Shown here one piece after another: positions 11,591-24,172 of a stretch of DNA of 64,000 nucleotides. Below the pieces are notes generated by a model, which did not search any database, was not told the DNA's origin, and saw nothing but the letters and a program-made list of their open reading frames with translations. The stretch lies in the NCBI GenBank assembly GCA_963678675.1, contig OY783199.1:24611546-24675545 (forward strand). The letters are read 5' to 3'. Each line of letters opens with the position of its first letter. The stretch's first letter is position 1. A program made the translations under genes and the position numbers. Source of the stretch: Xiphydria camelus. Its lineage: Eukaryota; Arthropoda; Insecta; Hymenoptera; Xiphydriidae.

Positions 11591-12173
11591 CTTTTCGAAA
11601 GCCGCTGGCAACCGTCTTTTCGCTTCTCCATGCACAATACTTCCGTGTAAATGTATAAACTACGAAATTACTTACGTATGAGGATTTCCTAACTCATTAC
11701 TGCGAAACAACGCGTATTAGAACGACTAATTGGAATTATACGCGTCCTTTAAGAACTCGAATCCCAGATTTCCGCCCCAATTTATGTACCAAGCAGCAGT
11801 TATGCATAGATACAGCCGCACGAGAGCCAACTCCGAAACAAATGGCGTAAATTTCAACTCGCTTGGCTCCTCTGGCTAAGTACAACTGCGACACGACCCG
11901 ACTTTCCCCTTACCACCGTCAACCGCAGCACCGCGCAACCAGTTTACAAGATACAAGAAAGTCGGACCACTCACAGACACGGCCCGACTGTGTTTTGTCA
12001 CACTCTCGCTGCGACGTCGATTCAATCGCCGGCTTTCCGAGAGTTCGCCTCTGCAGTGGACGAACTCCACCCCCACCGTGAAACGGAAACGTCGTTCGGA
12101 GATCGTCTTCCTTCTTACGCTTTGCTAACTTCTGCGTAACTCTATAATGGGAGATCTAAGAGTCAAAGTGCAG

Positions 12174-12197
12174 CTCTCTCTCTCTCTCTCTCTCTCC
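12174..12197. repeat. CT dinucleotide microsatellite
   Basis: A CT run of about 24 bp, followed by imperfect CCCTCTTTC. Confidence 0.9.
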
Positions 12198-12478
12198 CTC
12201 TTTCTAAAAATGAAAAAAAAATATCTATCTATCACAATCTTTCTTTAGCGTGAGACGAGTAAAATTTGTCGGAAAGCGTAACGCGATAAAAGGCAAATTG
12301 AAAAAGCGCGTTCGCTGGCGGGGAACGAAATATAATATATCATAGATGACGAATTCGATCGATCGGATGGAAAAAAGAAGTCTTTGGTGCTCCATTCGAC
12401 GGCGATAAGTCGATTTGAATTTTCCGACGTTCGGAGAGAGGCTGTAGCTTCTCTTATTTTTTAAACGATGCCGCGTCT

Positions 12479-12493
12479 CCCCCCCCCCCCCCC
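12479..12493. repeat. Poly-C homopolymer, 15 nt
   Basis: Uninterrupted run of C followed by CTCTTTTCC. Length is subject to assembly error. Confidence 0.85.
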
Positions 12494-15400
12494 TCTTTTC
12501 CACGGAGGTTTTTGTAAAGTGGAAAAGTAGTCCATCGCCGAAGCGCAGCTATAGACGCGTTTTCATTGTTGGACGAGCCCGTTAACTTTTCGAACGCAAA
12601 GTAGGGGCTGCGGATATCTGTCGATACCTACTTTAAAAGCAGCTATACGCGTGACTATTTTCATTTTTGCTTTTCCGCGTCTTCTCAAGCTTTCGTATAT
12701 ATATTCGTATATATATTTCGTATATAGCTCTCTGGCTGCAATTTTTTTTAGAAAAGGTCATGCCCCGCCCACTCACGACATAAAACGAAAATACGAGAAC
12801 GCGAGTTCTCCGTGGCTAGCCGCAGCATTTTAGGGGACACCTGGGTGATCCGCAGATGGTTTCTATGGCTCCTGTACGTTGGAGAAACTTCAGTTTATCT
12901 CGGAAGTTAAGCTTTCTTTTTACTATCCCGTTGTTCGCCATCACGCGCGGAGAAGGAAAATCTACAGATTATATAACACTCCGTACGTACTATAACGCGT
13001 CTTGCGATACTTTTATCGTTTGGAGGACGCATAAGTGATTTTGACGATTAATGCAGTTTCGAATACTAATTCTCCGTCTTCTAGATCCTTTATATTATAA
13101 AAATTTTTTATACATTATAATAATATTCATATTATTATAATATTAATCTCAAAAATTCGTTGCCTTCTCTAGTCAACTGCTATAGAAGTAAGAGTATTAT
13201 TCGCCGGCTGCAAGTAGTACGAGTCTGTGTTGCATCCGGCGTACGGTTAAATGTGTTAGACTTCTTTCTTCGGTGCAAAGCTCTTTCGATCTTTGAGAAA
13301 AGTAAATATTGCAAGAGGAACTTTACTCGAAGATCATTTCCTATTATTATTCGATTAACAATTGCAACCAGAGAGACGACATCGCTGTTAATTCCTGCAA
13401 GCAATAGTCTTCTCGCTTCGTCCTTTCGGGTCTCCATTCGGCAGGAGATACGGTCATGCCCGTGCACCGTACATTTCTGTGAACGTATACGTCTAACCTG
13501 CACGTGTGTACAAAGGTACGATGGTCTCTATACGCGTGTTGTCGTACAGGATAAATCGATACGTCGACCCTAGAACTTTCCGGCGAGACGACCCAAGTCG
13601 AGAAATAACAGTCGAGTTACTCACCTTCCGCGTACACCGTCTACTAAAAACTATTCTTGTCTTCGGTTGGTGTGTAAGTTAACATTTTTTTGAAGGGGTT
13701 CTATAGGTGATACGACAGAGGGTTAAATTTGTACTATCCATGCAAAATATTACGATCAGTATTATATATTGCAGTAAAGTCCCTCGTATCGACGACAATT
13801 TCCGACGCAGCTCGTCTCCTCGAGTCTCCCCATAAAAGACGCAGAGCCGCGCAGCCCTCGACGCGAAAATGCGAAGCGCGCGTTATTCTCCTGGCGGAGG
13901 TACCGGCATTTTTTTCATCCCGAAGTAGCCGCATAGTTGTGCAAATATCACTGTAGACCGAGGGAAGAGGCGGAGAATAGCGGTCGAGCTCTGAGGGATA
14001 CAGTGGGCGAGAGGGTGGCAGGAAAAATGTATCGCCAACTGGATGCGGGGTTGGGTGGGTATAGGTACTCATGTTTCGCTTTATCCGCGAACGCGAAAAG
14101 CAGTTGCAATTCCATTAGAAGCCGCGTTCTTTGCTGCCGCGTCGGGAGAACGTCCATCCCTCTACTTTTTGAGTCCGAGGCTCTTTTTCATCCCTATGTA
14201 AATCGCTTCGATCTTCGCTGCGCTTTCGGTAGTTCTCAGTGGTGCACTGCAATTTTGAGATGTAGTGAAACGAACTCGAACTAATCGGACAGTCAAAGTA
14301 ATCCTCATTCGTTTGATATACGAGTTCCTCCATGCAGCCTCGTTTGATGATGTTTAGCAGTCAGGATATTTTTCAAAGTAGTTCTCAATAAATAGAGGAT
14401 CGAAGGAAAAGCAGAAATAGCAAGGGATATACACGTAAAACACGCTATTTTTATAGCTTCCTTTCCCGTAGAGGAGAAAAAAAAATTACCACTCATCCTT
14501 TCCCCATCCTACCCCACCCCCATAACTCCGCGAGCTTTTGCCACCACAGCCAGTCTCGCGCGACACGTGTTCTTCGACCCACCCCTTGCGGCAGCGGTAT
14601 TTTTTTTACCGTTGAAACTGTTGGTCTCAGCCGTTCAACCCGGGAAAAGTTCCCCACTTTGTTTTCTTTTTATTGCGGTCAGTCATGGCCATTCAGACGC
14701 CCGATTAAATATAACTGTTCCTCGAAAACACGCGACGTGAGAGATTTCAGGCTGGCAAGGGTGCCTTTCCGCCACGACATCCAGGGATGGTATTCATTTT
14801 TTTTTACAGTGCCCTTAAATTAACAGCCGAAAATTCTGAGAACACTCGCGGGCGTGGAAATACGTGATTTTGAAGGGGACGAAAAATTGCACCACGCGCG
14901 AACAATGACTTCGCGGAACGGCGAGAAGGTATATAGGACGCTTCGACTGTAAGAGTTTAACGTTGCACTTACATGCCACAAATTGGAAATCGATATCTCG
15001 GCGTGACGCGTGTACGGCCGACTGTGATAGCACCGGCAGAATAGTGACGTCCCCTGACAATTATAGGTGATCCCTATCTACGTGGAATTTTTTTCTGTTT
15101 TTTTTTCCATCGACGTACTACCTACGTCGGCATTTGCCAGGTCGATCACGAAGCATCCCGATGTATTTTTGTTTTCAATCGAATTCGAATTCTTAGTCTC
15201 CTTTCTTTCTTTTTTTCTTTACCACCGAATTCAAGCGATTTTCCAGTCGTCGAAAGAAAAATCGATATCGTCGCTCTTCCTTCGATAGAAAAGTCCCTCC
15301 CCTCTCTCTGAATGTCCCTTCTTAATTTCACCCCCTTCTTCGCCGTGGAAAAACAATCCCCCAAACCGTCTGGATTCGTCCCGCGTCTTTCCAGGCTCCA

Positions 15401-15865
15401 ATTAATGGTAACTTGGCTAACTGAACATCTTCACGGAGTTTCGAGGACCTCGTATTGCGGCATTACCCCCCGAATTATTTGTCCGCCGAACAACACCACT
15501 CAAGTTTTAATTGCCGGTCTCTCGCGTCGCGATTCCTATCGCGAAGTTTTACCTTCGACGAAACCCTGGTGGCTTCAATTAATATCCTAAAATAATCCCA
15601 ACGGAGTGCGCTTATATTTCCGACGTCCAACGCGCCCCTATTACACACGCCCCGCCTGGTATCGTCGTGATCAACCCCCTGAATTGTCAAATTAATATTG
15701 CCTCCAGGTAGATACGGAATAGCTCGTCGTCGCCAGAAAGTCGGGAGCTCGATCGACTACATTTTTCGCGTCAAAAAACGCGTTCCTCCGATAGGGGGAA
15801 ACAGTCGGCCCAAGGGGCGAGTCGATCGGAATACACATTCGCGCGCTTTCGGCGTCTGCATATCC

Positions 15866-15889
15866 GGGGGGGGGGGGGGGGGGGGGGGG
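15866..15889. repeat. Poly-G homopolymer, 24 nt
   Basis: Uninterrupted run of 24 G, about 200 bp upstream of a CpG-rich block. It is a strong G-quadruplex candidate, and the length may be affected by sequencing error. Confidence 0.9.
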
Positions 15890-17699
15890 TTGGCACCAAC
15901 GCAAACGTGGCCTAATTTCGTCGATGGGGTTGATTCGTAACCTAGGCCCGTCGACGGGGGTTGCGATCGGTCAGCCACCCTCGGCACGGGTTATACCAGG
16001 TGCTCCCACGTACGGCGGTGTGTACGTGCGGGGTACACGGATAAGCGCGGTATAGTGGAACGACGTATATATAGCACGCGGATCGGAGGTAGAAGCGCGG
16101 GGTCGGCGGGGGTGGGTGGCGGCGTAGGCGTCGCGGCGCCCAGAGAGTCAGTCGCTATCCGACCCTACCGCGTCGTACACCCTTCTTTCTCCCTCCCGGA
16201 TATTATCCGCGTCCTGCTGTTGCCGCTCGTAGTTCTCCCGGTTTTATCGTTGGACTCGGTCTCGGACGTGGTTCGACGAAATAAAACAAAAAAATGTGAC
16301 CGCGTCCAATCGTGGAGAGCGATTAACGACGCGCATTTAACGAGTACATCATCTGTTTCTTTCGTTCCACGCGACGCGACGTTAACATATACGTATGGTT
16401 CTCGAGGAAGGGATTTCGCAAAGTAAAGTTGTTTGTCCGAAAGTTCTCGCTGTTGCTCTGGTCAGACGTGTACGATATTTTCATTATTGTACGAAATTTC
16501 ATTTCCCGCTGTCAATTAGGACTCCGCTGTTTCTCGCAAACGACGAAACAAAAGGAGTCGTCGAAAGGGAGGTCGCGATAAAAAGAAAGTTTTTATCGCT
16601 CGAGCCTCGCTTTAATCAGAGCCTCCATTGGAATCGCCCCCTCCAGCTGTTTGTCGCGTTGCTTCGCGTTAGTGTCCCTTGACCGAGAGCCATGTGTCAA
16701 CGCGGCCACCCGGCTTAATGCGCGTAGCAACGTATCATCTCGAGCCGTTATCGAAAACCACCGCCCGGATGCGCTAGCCGATAACTATAGCTTCGGCAGT
16801 CAGCTCGTTTGAGGCTTCGTTCCCTTTCGCGAGCACCGGTCGTTCGAAAATACTACGGGACGTATTCTCGTGAAATTTCGAAGAGCGCGCGCGCGCGTAC
16901 ACACACACGTCGGTATGTGGGCGTGTGCGCTTCCCCGTTACCGTCCGGGCTCCGTGTGACCCGGTGACTGCAGCCACGACCTGGGTCACTGAGAAGGGTC
17001 TCGGTGAACCCAGTTTTCAATTTTCCATCGATAGATATTTCGATATTCATTTCGCGATATCGCAGTGCGCGTTTAAATTATTTGATTCACATCGAGAAAG
17101 GTATACAGATAGCAACACGATTTCTGTGCAAAAGCTTACGAAATAAATAATTCAACGAACATTTATTAATGACGAACCAATCGAGGTCTTTTTTAACAAG
17201 TTGGCAAAGAACAGTTGGTGTAATGAAGAGATACATTGTTATTATGAATCAAAACGCAATAAAATGTATCTAGAAAAAAAACTTTACCGACTAAATACGC
17301 CCAGAAAACAGATTTAGTTCGAATAAATACAGAAATCGTAGCTACATAATTTCCTCGATGGGGGAAATCCCAAGAATATACCCGACATCTTTCCCCTCAT
17401 TTTTTGCAAAAAACCGGGGTGAATGCACGGACACCAAGTGCATCGCCCAGGGTCGATATACGCTCGCGGTGCACCGTCGATAGCGCGACATTACGCGAAC
17501 CGTACACAGATACGCGCGTACCTTGTACGTGCATCGTCAACCTTCCTTACTCCGGTCATTGATAGAGTGCCACACTCACGTGGTCCATTGTAATCGGATC
17601 TCAGTCAAGGTGAAAGAAGTTCTGCTGACGTCAGCGACTTTTTTAGGCGGGTCGATCGGAATATCATGTCACAGTTCACACGGAATACGAGATTCGCGC

Positions 17700-18220
17700 G
17701 ATTCTTTAATATACAGTCTAACCAGGATGTAGTTGATCTATGAGCGCTTGGAGGATAGCAGTCGCTTGGTTAATCGAGAGGCAAGATCACACATCGTTTC
17801 AGTGTCCGAATGTAACGCCTGATCGCAGTTTAGGTTGGAACTAAAAGCGTTCGGTAAACATTAGTGACTTTAGGGGAAATCGTCGTGTTTTTTTGTGACG
17901 ATTTGAAAAAAAAAAAAAGTTGTGCGTGTCCTGTCGGAAGGAGAGTGGTGGGAAATCATCTTACGGTGATTCGATCGCGAGTCAAGTGACGATGGTGCGA
18001 GTTCGACTCGACGAACGCGAGTGCTTCGGTGTTTGACGGTGACTCGACGGCGGGACATCGGCGTCGGACGAGAGCTTCTTCGAGTTAGTGCTAATACCTT
18101 ATCCAATCACAGTCCAGAGTGTGATGTTTGATGCTGCAGTGGTGTTTTATGCGCCGACGAAAAGGTGCGACACGTCGTTAACCGTAACGCTAGACATGTA
18201 TTCGTTGAGTATGAATTTGC
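17700..18220 (+). promoter_or_regulatory. Possible internal alternative promoter and first exon of Phactr
   Basis: This block resembles a 5'UTR/first exon: CpG-rich sequence, an initiator-like TTCAGTGT (A at 17801), a short upstream open frame starting at 17992 (MVRVRLDERECFGV then stop), then an ATG at 18124. From that ATG the frame reads MFDAAVVFYAPTKRCDTSLT, then VTLDMYSLSMNL, up to GTGAGC at 18221. The GTGAGC would act as a donor leaving one base, i.e. phase 1, the phase used by every known exon of this gene. Without splicing the frame stops at 18258. Nothing matches a recognised N-terminus and no TATA box is placed correctly, so this is inference. Confidence 0.28.
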
Positions 18221-18562
18221 GTGAGCGGGGCTATAGGTTAGGTCGGTCGCTAATTTAGCATGCATTTCTCATCGTCGTCGCTTATGGCGCGGCTGAACGT
18301 TAAAATCGGGGGAATTCGTAGATTATCGACACGCGAGATGCGATTACTACTTTTAGTCCGTTCGCGAAGGGGTAATCGACCGCGAGCATCCCATCATCGA
18401 GCCCGACAGTTCTATCGATCCTTGCAATTCACGGGGTAGGCGGAAACTCATGCTGGAGAAAAGAAGGAAGTGGTGGAATTTCGGTATTTTTGCTGTAAAG
18501 ATGATTATTTCATGAAGAAGACAAACAGTCCAAATACGAAGCAGAGGTTAAGAGTAAAATTA

Positions 18563-18823
18563 CACCGAGAGAGAACAATATATTTATAATTGATAAATAT
18601 TTGTTTGAATATTGCGAAATGAACGTTTTATCGAATCGAGTGAATATTCGTTAACTATTGCGATATTTATTTGGTAAAATTAGAAGCAATCCTTTGAAGC
18701 AATCATTTTAACGAAATAAACACTTTAACACAGTTAACATATTATTTCTTGCCCTAACGAAATATTTATTTCGCCATATTTCAAATTACGTTTATTAACT
18801 GTTAATCAACTGTTCTCTCGGTG
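18563..18823. mobile_element. TA-flanked MITE with CACCGAGAGA ends
   Basis: Left end CACCGAGAGAGAACAAT, right end the complement of CACCGAGAGAACAGTTG, 261 bp, with TA directly outside each end (18561-18562 and 18824-18825). AT-rich interior, no coding capacity. TA target duplication and short ends fit a Tc1/mariner-type non-autonomous element. It belongs to the CACYGAGA family found repeatedly in this window. Confidence 0.75.
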
Positions 18824-21800
18824 TATGCATTTTTTTTTATAACGTATTCTCTGATTGCGCTTGATATTGTCGTAGTAGCCTGGTAAATTATTCTTCCGGA
18901 CAATGATTAGCTTATGCAACGACAATCTTAATTCATCTTAATTAGAAGCAAAGTTAAAATAACACCCTGTGCTCGTAAATCAGTAAGAAGGTTCCGCGCG
19001 TGCCTATGCCCGTTGAAAGCTGTGAAAACGGTACATCTCCATTAAAAATTCGGATGGGTTTTCGCCCGATTACGCGTCGACGAAATTTCCGAAATCGCCC
19101 TCCAGCCGTAATTAATAAAGACTAATTGCACCCGGCTCAAGAGCGTAGTCTGCTTCCTGGCTGCTCGAAGAGGAGGGGATCTTGTAACTCCCGCTAGGTG
19201 ATAATGCGATCGTTAGAGAACCAAGCGAAAGGCCAGCGTTCCGAAACGAGCTCGCTCGCCGCCTAACGACATTCGACCGCTAGCGGCGCACCCCATCCGC
19301 CCCAAAATCTCGTCACCTCTCCCGCCGATATTACCCCAATTAATACAATCTGCAAGCGTTTCCATAAATCTCGCAAACCGCGTATCTCTCGCCCGGATGA
19401 CAGTTATGGGGGGATCAAGCGGCGTGGCAGTCGGTCGGCGGTGCCACAGGCATAATATACTCGCTAATAGGTGGCGTAACAGGTGTAAATAGCGGGACGA
19501 CTCGCGCGGCCCACGATCCGCTCTCACCGATTCGCGCGTCGATCGTAAATCGCGCGATTACATTCCTCCGGATGGTGCTCAAACGAGCATTCTGTGATCG
19601 CTGTAATACCTAAAAAAGATTGAAAGAACAACCGCCCCGAAAGTAGGAGGGAAAGTCACCAGGGAGCGATCAGAGGGGAACGCTTCCCCTCGCGCCGTAC
19701 AAATTGAGGGTCGCGGTCAGATCGGTATCGCCGAAGCGGCCTGTCATCGTTAGACACTCGTTACGGGCTCGCGCGCGGATTAATTCAAGTCGGAGATGAC
19801 CGAGGAGAGAGAGAGAGCACTTCATCTTCCGAGCGAAATCTCGTTATCGTCAACGCGTCGGCCCCGTTTCGTGCGGACTTCTTTGCCGATCTCTCGCGTC
19901 GTTATGAAATTATACTCTCTCTTGATCTGAATCGATGAAAATAACTGAGAATAAGTGCATGGGCACTGAAATCCAGCGAATTCGGTAACCTGGAATTTAC
20001 TGGATTTCAGTGACCTTTCACTGACTCGGATTAAGGTTCAGATTGGACGCGGATTCCTGTTACCGAAAACGTTCGCTCGCGTTTCGCGGGGTCGGCAATA
20101 GCCGCCGCGGGGTCTCCGTAGATTATTCCTCCTCGTTTCCCGCCTCGAATAGCGCATATAAATCCACGAGGAAGAAAAGAGCTCCCGCGCGGATCTCCGG
20201 ACTTTGTCGAGAGAGGCATTATCCGGCGTCGAGTGCGAAGCGAGAGCTGCTTGCTCTCTATTCCGAATCGTCGATGTCCTTTATTTCTCGACGCGGCGCG
20301 CTGCGGTATCGATGCTGGATATAGACATAGACATCCGCCCCGACGTAATCGACCACTCCGATTTTCGTTTTCACGGCACTTCCGCGGATTCTCGCGCGAG
20401 ATTCGAACGCAATTTGGTCCCATCTCTCCCGCGATCTTCGCCGAGGAGAGAGAAATCCCAGCGAGGGAAACGAGCGGACCTTTCGCGGCGCGGATTGGCG
20501 GTTCTCGTGGCGACGATCAATCGCGCGATCTCGCGGGTGATAAATAACGCTAGAAACTTGCGGGGGTCGTCGCGTTTTGCGCCTCTGAGTTTCGAATATC
20601 GTACGACGGGCCGCCCTCTGCCTATTTCCCGCGCTCGACGCGACGGTCCGAGCACGGGTTATCACGTTTCGGGGACGAAATGCGTATACGTTTTGCCGCG
20701 CGGTTGTCGCGTCCGGTGGACGTCATTTAGGGGAGGTCTTATCGCGATCGACCCGAATTCCCGACGGACGTCAGGGGCGGTAGGTGTCGCGTTCTCCCTT
20801 TGGGAGTCGAGGGTGGAAACGACGCTGGCTTAAAATTCTGGATAAACGGGGAGTCGGGGTTCTCGTTGTATTTTCCTTCGAATGTGCCGGCAAACACTGT
20901 ATTGGCGGGGGCGTGTTTCGCGTATCCGTGTGTTTTATTTCATTTGCATACGCGATAAAAATGCGTTCTTTTTTGTCTCTCGTGTCTGTAACATCGGCGA
21001 GTTTCGAGGGAAGCGAATTGCGAGAGAGGTTTCGGATATAATTTTCCGCTCTGAAATGTATTTATCTATGGAAACTGGACCCTTAATCCTTGGCGCGACA
21101 AAAATAGCCAGGTAAAAATAGTACCTGTGCGAAAAGGTGATCGAGAAATTAATCCATCAGGTATTATTCCGCTTTTCTATCGCGTCCCCCTTCCTTCCCT
21201 CTCCCCTTGTTCGATATTAATGGCGTATCAGCCTCCGCAACGAACAGGTGACGTCGTCCCTAGTTCCAAACTACCACCCACATTTCCACCCCCTTCTGGA
21301 GTGTACCGCGCGCCACCATTATTCCTTGCCATTCCCGCGCGAGTTTCGCCTCGATCCTCCACACGGCGCACAGCCTCGAATGCCTCGGGCATACGCTAGG
21401 CGGCGAAAACGAAGTTTCGTGATACCTACTTCCGATGTCGCGGACAATACCCAGACGGACTTGCGTTTCACGCTCGGGCGGAGTAGAGTGCGGCGCATCT
21501 CATTTGTATATGTAAAAATGTATTTTTATACAGAAAAATATAAATATAATATATGTGTGCAAAGCATCTGTATTCGTATACTGTTAGAAATTGTTACAAA
21601 CTTCCAACACATTTATGAATTAAATTTACAAAACTAATTGTGACATTCAAAAACAATTGGGAATTTACGACACGTATTGTGATTCTACAATATTCATATC
21701 CTCATAGAATTTGTGTTTTCGCATCAAATTGTTAATAATTTTACTACACTCTTGTGTTGGTTAAAGACTTCCAACACAATTTATGAATTCAAAACAGACA

Positions 21801-22418
21801 TTTTTAAGTGCACATCACTCTGTCTCCTTCGGCTTTAAGTCCGATACCAATAACAAAAACAACAATAATAACACAACGCGAAGCAAGTAAGATCCCTCGT
21901 AAAAAAGACTTTCGAGACTGTCTGAGAATGCAACAGTCGCGGTGCCGGCATATTCAAAAGTCACGCATTACGTTTGTGCGATGGAGCATGCATTTTGCGG
22001 GGGTGTACTCGAAGCACGCCGCGCGGATAAGTGTATAAGTGAGCGAGATGAAGGAAGGGAGGAGCGCGCGCGGGGGGAGTCGGAGGAAAACGAATTTTGG
22101 CGTCTCTCACTCGATCTTTGCTGAAAGCACCTTGAAAGAAGTGGTCGTCGCTCGTACGGCAATTTGACGCTTTTGGTTCGGCGTCGTACGATATCAATTA
22201 CGACGTCACGGGTATTCAAGCTTTCCATCAGCGATTAAAATGTAGATGAGAGAGGACCGGGTTATTAAATTGGCTTTATTGGCTCTTCGTTGTTATCATC
22301 TAACGTCGTATAGCCAACTGCTAAACAGGTTCAAAGTCTACGCCACAAGTGATGCTAATAGCCGAGATGTTCGAGGATTTTTAAGTAGATATGGGATACA
22401 CTGTAAAGGTTTATTTTG

Positions 22419-22643
22419 CACTGAGAAAAAAATTTACACAAATCACAATTAAACGTATTTTTAAATAGTTCTTAGAGCACATTTATTCCATTGGAATGAA
22501 TGTCAATTAAACGTATGTATAAGTATTGATTTAATCCAATATTATTTGGATCAAATTGGTATTCATTCGGGTCGAATAAATGTGCTCTCAGGACTGTCCA
22601 AAAACACGTTTATCTCGATCAAGCACATTTATTTTTCTCACTG
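22419..22643. mobile_element. MITE with CACTGAGAAAAA ends
   Basis: Left end CACTGAGAAAAAAATTTA, right end ATTTATTTTTCTCACTG (complement CAGTGAGAAAAATAAAT), 225 bp. The interior contains a second inverted pair around agagcacatttattc and gaataaatgtgctct. Flanks are not TA, so either the ends have decayed or the duplication is lost. Confidence 0.7.
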
Positions 22644-23271
22644 CGAAAAATACTGACGCTCTCGGATTCGATTCGTTCTGGAAAGAAACGAGGACTCCCG
22701 CCTGGCCATTGGCTCGAGTTGATTTACTCCGCGTGTCGGTAGTCGTAACGCGTTGAGTGGTCGTCGTTTGAGAAGCATTGGTACGGTGGAGTCGACTCGA
22801 GCCAAAGAGCATTAACGTTCGGTTGGATGGCATTTGGGTCACGGAAAGTCTGACGCAGTGCGAGCTGTTCCCCCGGCTTTCCACCTCTCAACATATGATG
22901 CACCCTTCCGCGTGGCAGTTGCACGAATCGTCCGTCATTAAGATCGTCGAGAGTCAGGCGATTTATGTGATTCGGGGAAAATTCTCGTTAGGTACAAACT
23001 TTCATTGAAGAGTTAGCTGTAATTGGCGACTCCGTTTCTTAAAAATGCTTTCGGCATGAGCCAGTAGATATATTGAAAAGCACGGGCTTCCAAATTATCT
23101 CGTATTCGAAGCTGTACTCGGGCGCTTTACCGGAGCATCCCGCTTAATTCTTTGAAGGCAGGAGTTACACTGAATTCTATAGAAATGAAATTTCGAGGGT
23201 GTTCTCGACACATCGCTGATTTCGAATTTCGAGGTGGAATCGTGAAATGTAATACGCCGGATTCAATACGG

Positions 23272-23527
23272 CACCGAGAGAACAATTTACGTGTCAATAA
23301 GTAATAAATGTATTTTGAAATACGGTGAAATCAATATTTCGTTAGGATAAGAAAATATACGTTAATCATGAAAATGTTTATTTCATTCAAACAGTTGCCT
23401 CAAAGGATCAAATTGTACCCATGAAATAGTGTAATAATTAACGAATATTTATTTGATCGAATGAAATGGTTCTTTCGCCGTATTCAGACAAATATTTATC
23501 AACTACAAATAAACTGTTTTCTCGGTG
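23272..23527. mobile_element. MITE with CACCGAGAGAACA ends
   Basis: Left end CACCGAGAGAACAATTTA, right end AAACTGTTTTCTCGGTG, 256 bp, AT-rich, non-coding. The ends are the same as those of the 18.56-kb element, so this is the same family. No obvious target duplication. Confidence 0.72.
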
Positions 23528-24154
23528 GGTTCACATTCAGATATAGCGTCCCGATTACAACGTCCCGTTCGAATACCATAATCTGCAAAATAATTCGCTG
23601 TAAACCCAATTTACTAGGAAGTATATTCTCTCCACGTTACCATCTTCTATTCGGCGCGATTCAACCCCGCCCGCGATCGTGTTTGCACTCCAACCGATAT
23701 CCGCGTATCTCCGTTGCGCATGGGAACTCGACCCGTTTGTAACGGGACACCGAGTTGTGCCAAGCGATGTCGCAGAGGATAATACCGCTAACGAGATGGG
23801 ATATTCATGAAGCTACGAACAGCTGAAATATCCGAAGTTCAGTTACCGCATAATTCGGGCAAACAGCCAAGCTCCGTGCACTTTTCACTTGAAACAGAAT
23901 TCTCCGCCTCTGCATCCTCCGCGTCTATGGGCGCAGGTATCAGATACCAACAGCGAAGAGGTTACGAGGAACTCACGCAGCAGGATGGCTCCAGACGTCG
24001 AATTCTGTCCGACAGACAAGTGGGCCGATGTGGTACTGGGAAATTTCTATTAGTCGTGTGGTTATCTCACCGCTTCCGCAGACGTGCTTTCAATTTTCGA
24101 GGAATTTGAGTTTCCTCCAAACATTATTAACCGCGAGGAATTATAACCGAGCAT

Positions 24155-24172
24155 CCCCCCGGGGGGGGGGGG
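24155..24172. repeat. C6G12 homopolymer junction
   Basis: A run of six C immediately followed by twelve G. It is self-complementary over six base pairs and prone to assembly error. Confidence 0.8.

Larger units (their letters stand above)
6595..17700 (+). other. Start of long Phactr intron; no recognised exon
   Basis: After the exon C donor no further Phactr-like exon was found. The stretch alternates CpG-rich blocks (6.6-8.1, 9.6-10.6 and 15.3-16.7 kb) with AT-rich DNA. It contains CT tracts at 8679-8714 and 12174-12197, a C run at 12479-12493, a single copy of the hairpin repeat family at about 11.3-11.6 kb, an AT palindromic patch near 13.10-13.15 kb and a 24-G run at 15866-15889. A TATATATAG string at 16066 and a TCAGTC initiator-like string at 16148 lie in a CpG-rich block, but their spacing (about 80 bp) does not fit one core promoter. 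Confidence 0.5.

Noticed and set aside
16066..16153. TATATATAG and TCAGTC as one core promoter
   Set aside because: The two strings are about 80 bp apart rather than about 30 bp, and no transcript evidence is available from sequence alone.
20204..20833. 209-codon frame, plus strand
   Set aside because: Several overlapping frames on both strands are open here because stop codons are rare in CpG-rich DNA. The peptide is Arg-rich and unrecognised.
21220..21248. ATG frame MAYQPPQRTG ending at a GTGACG donor in phase 1
   Set aside because: Only ten codons, poor start context, no conserved motif; too short to support.
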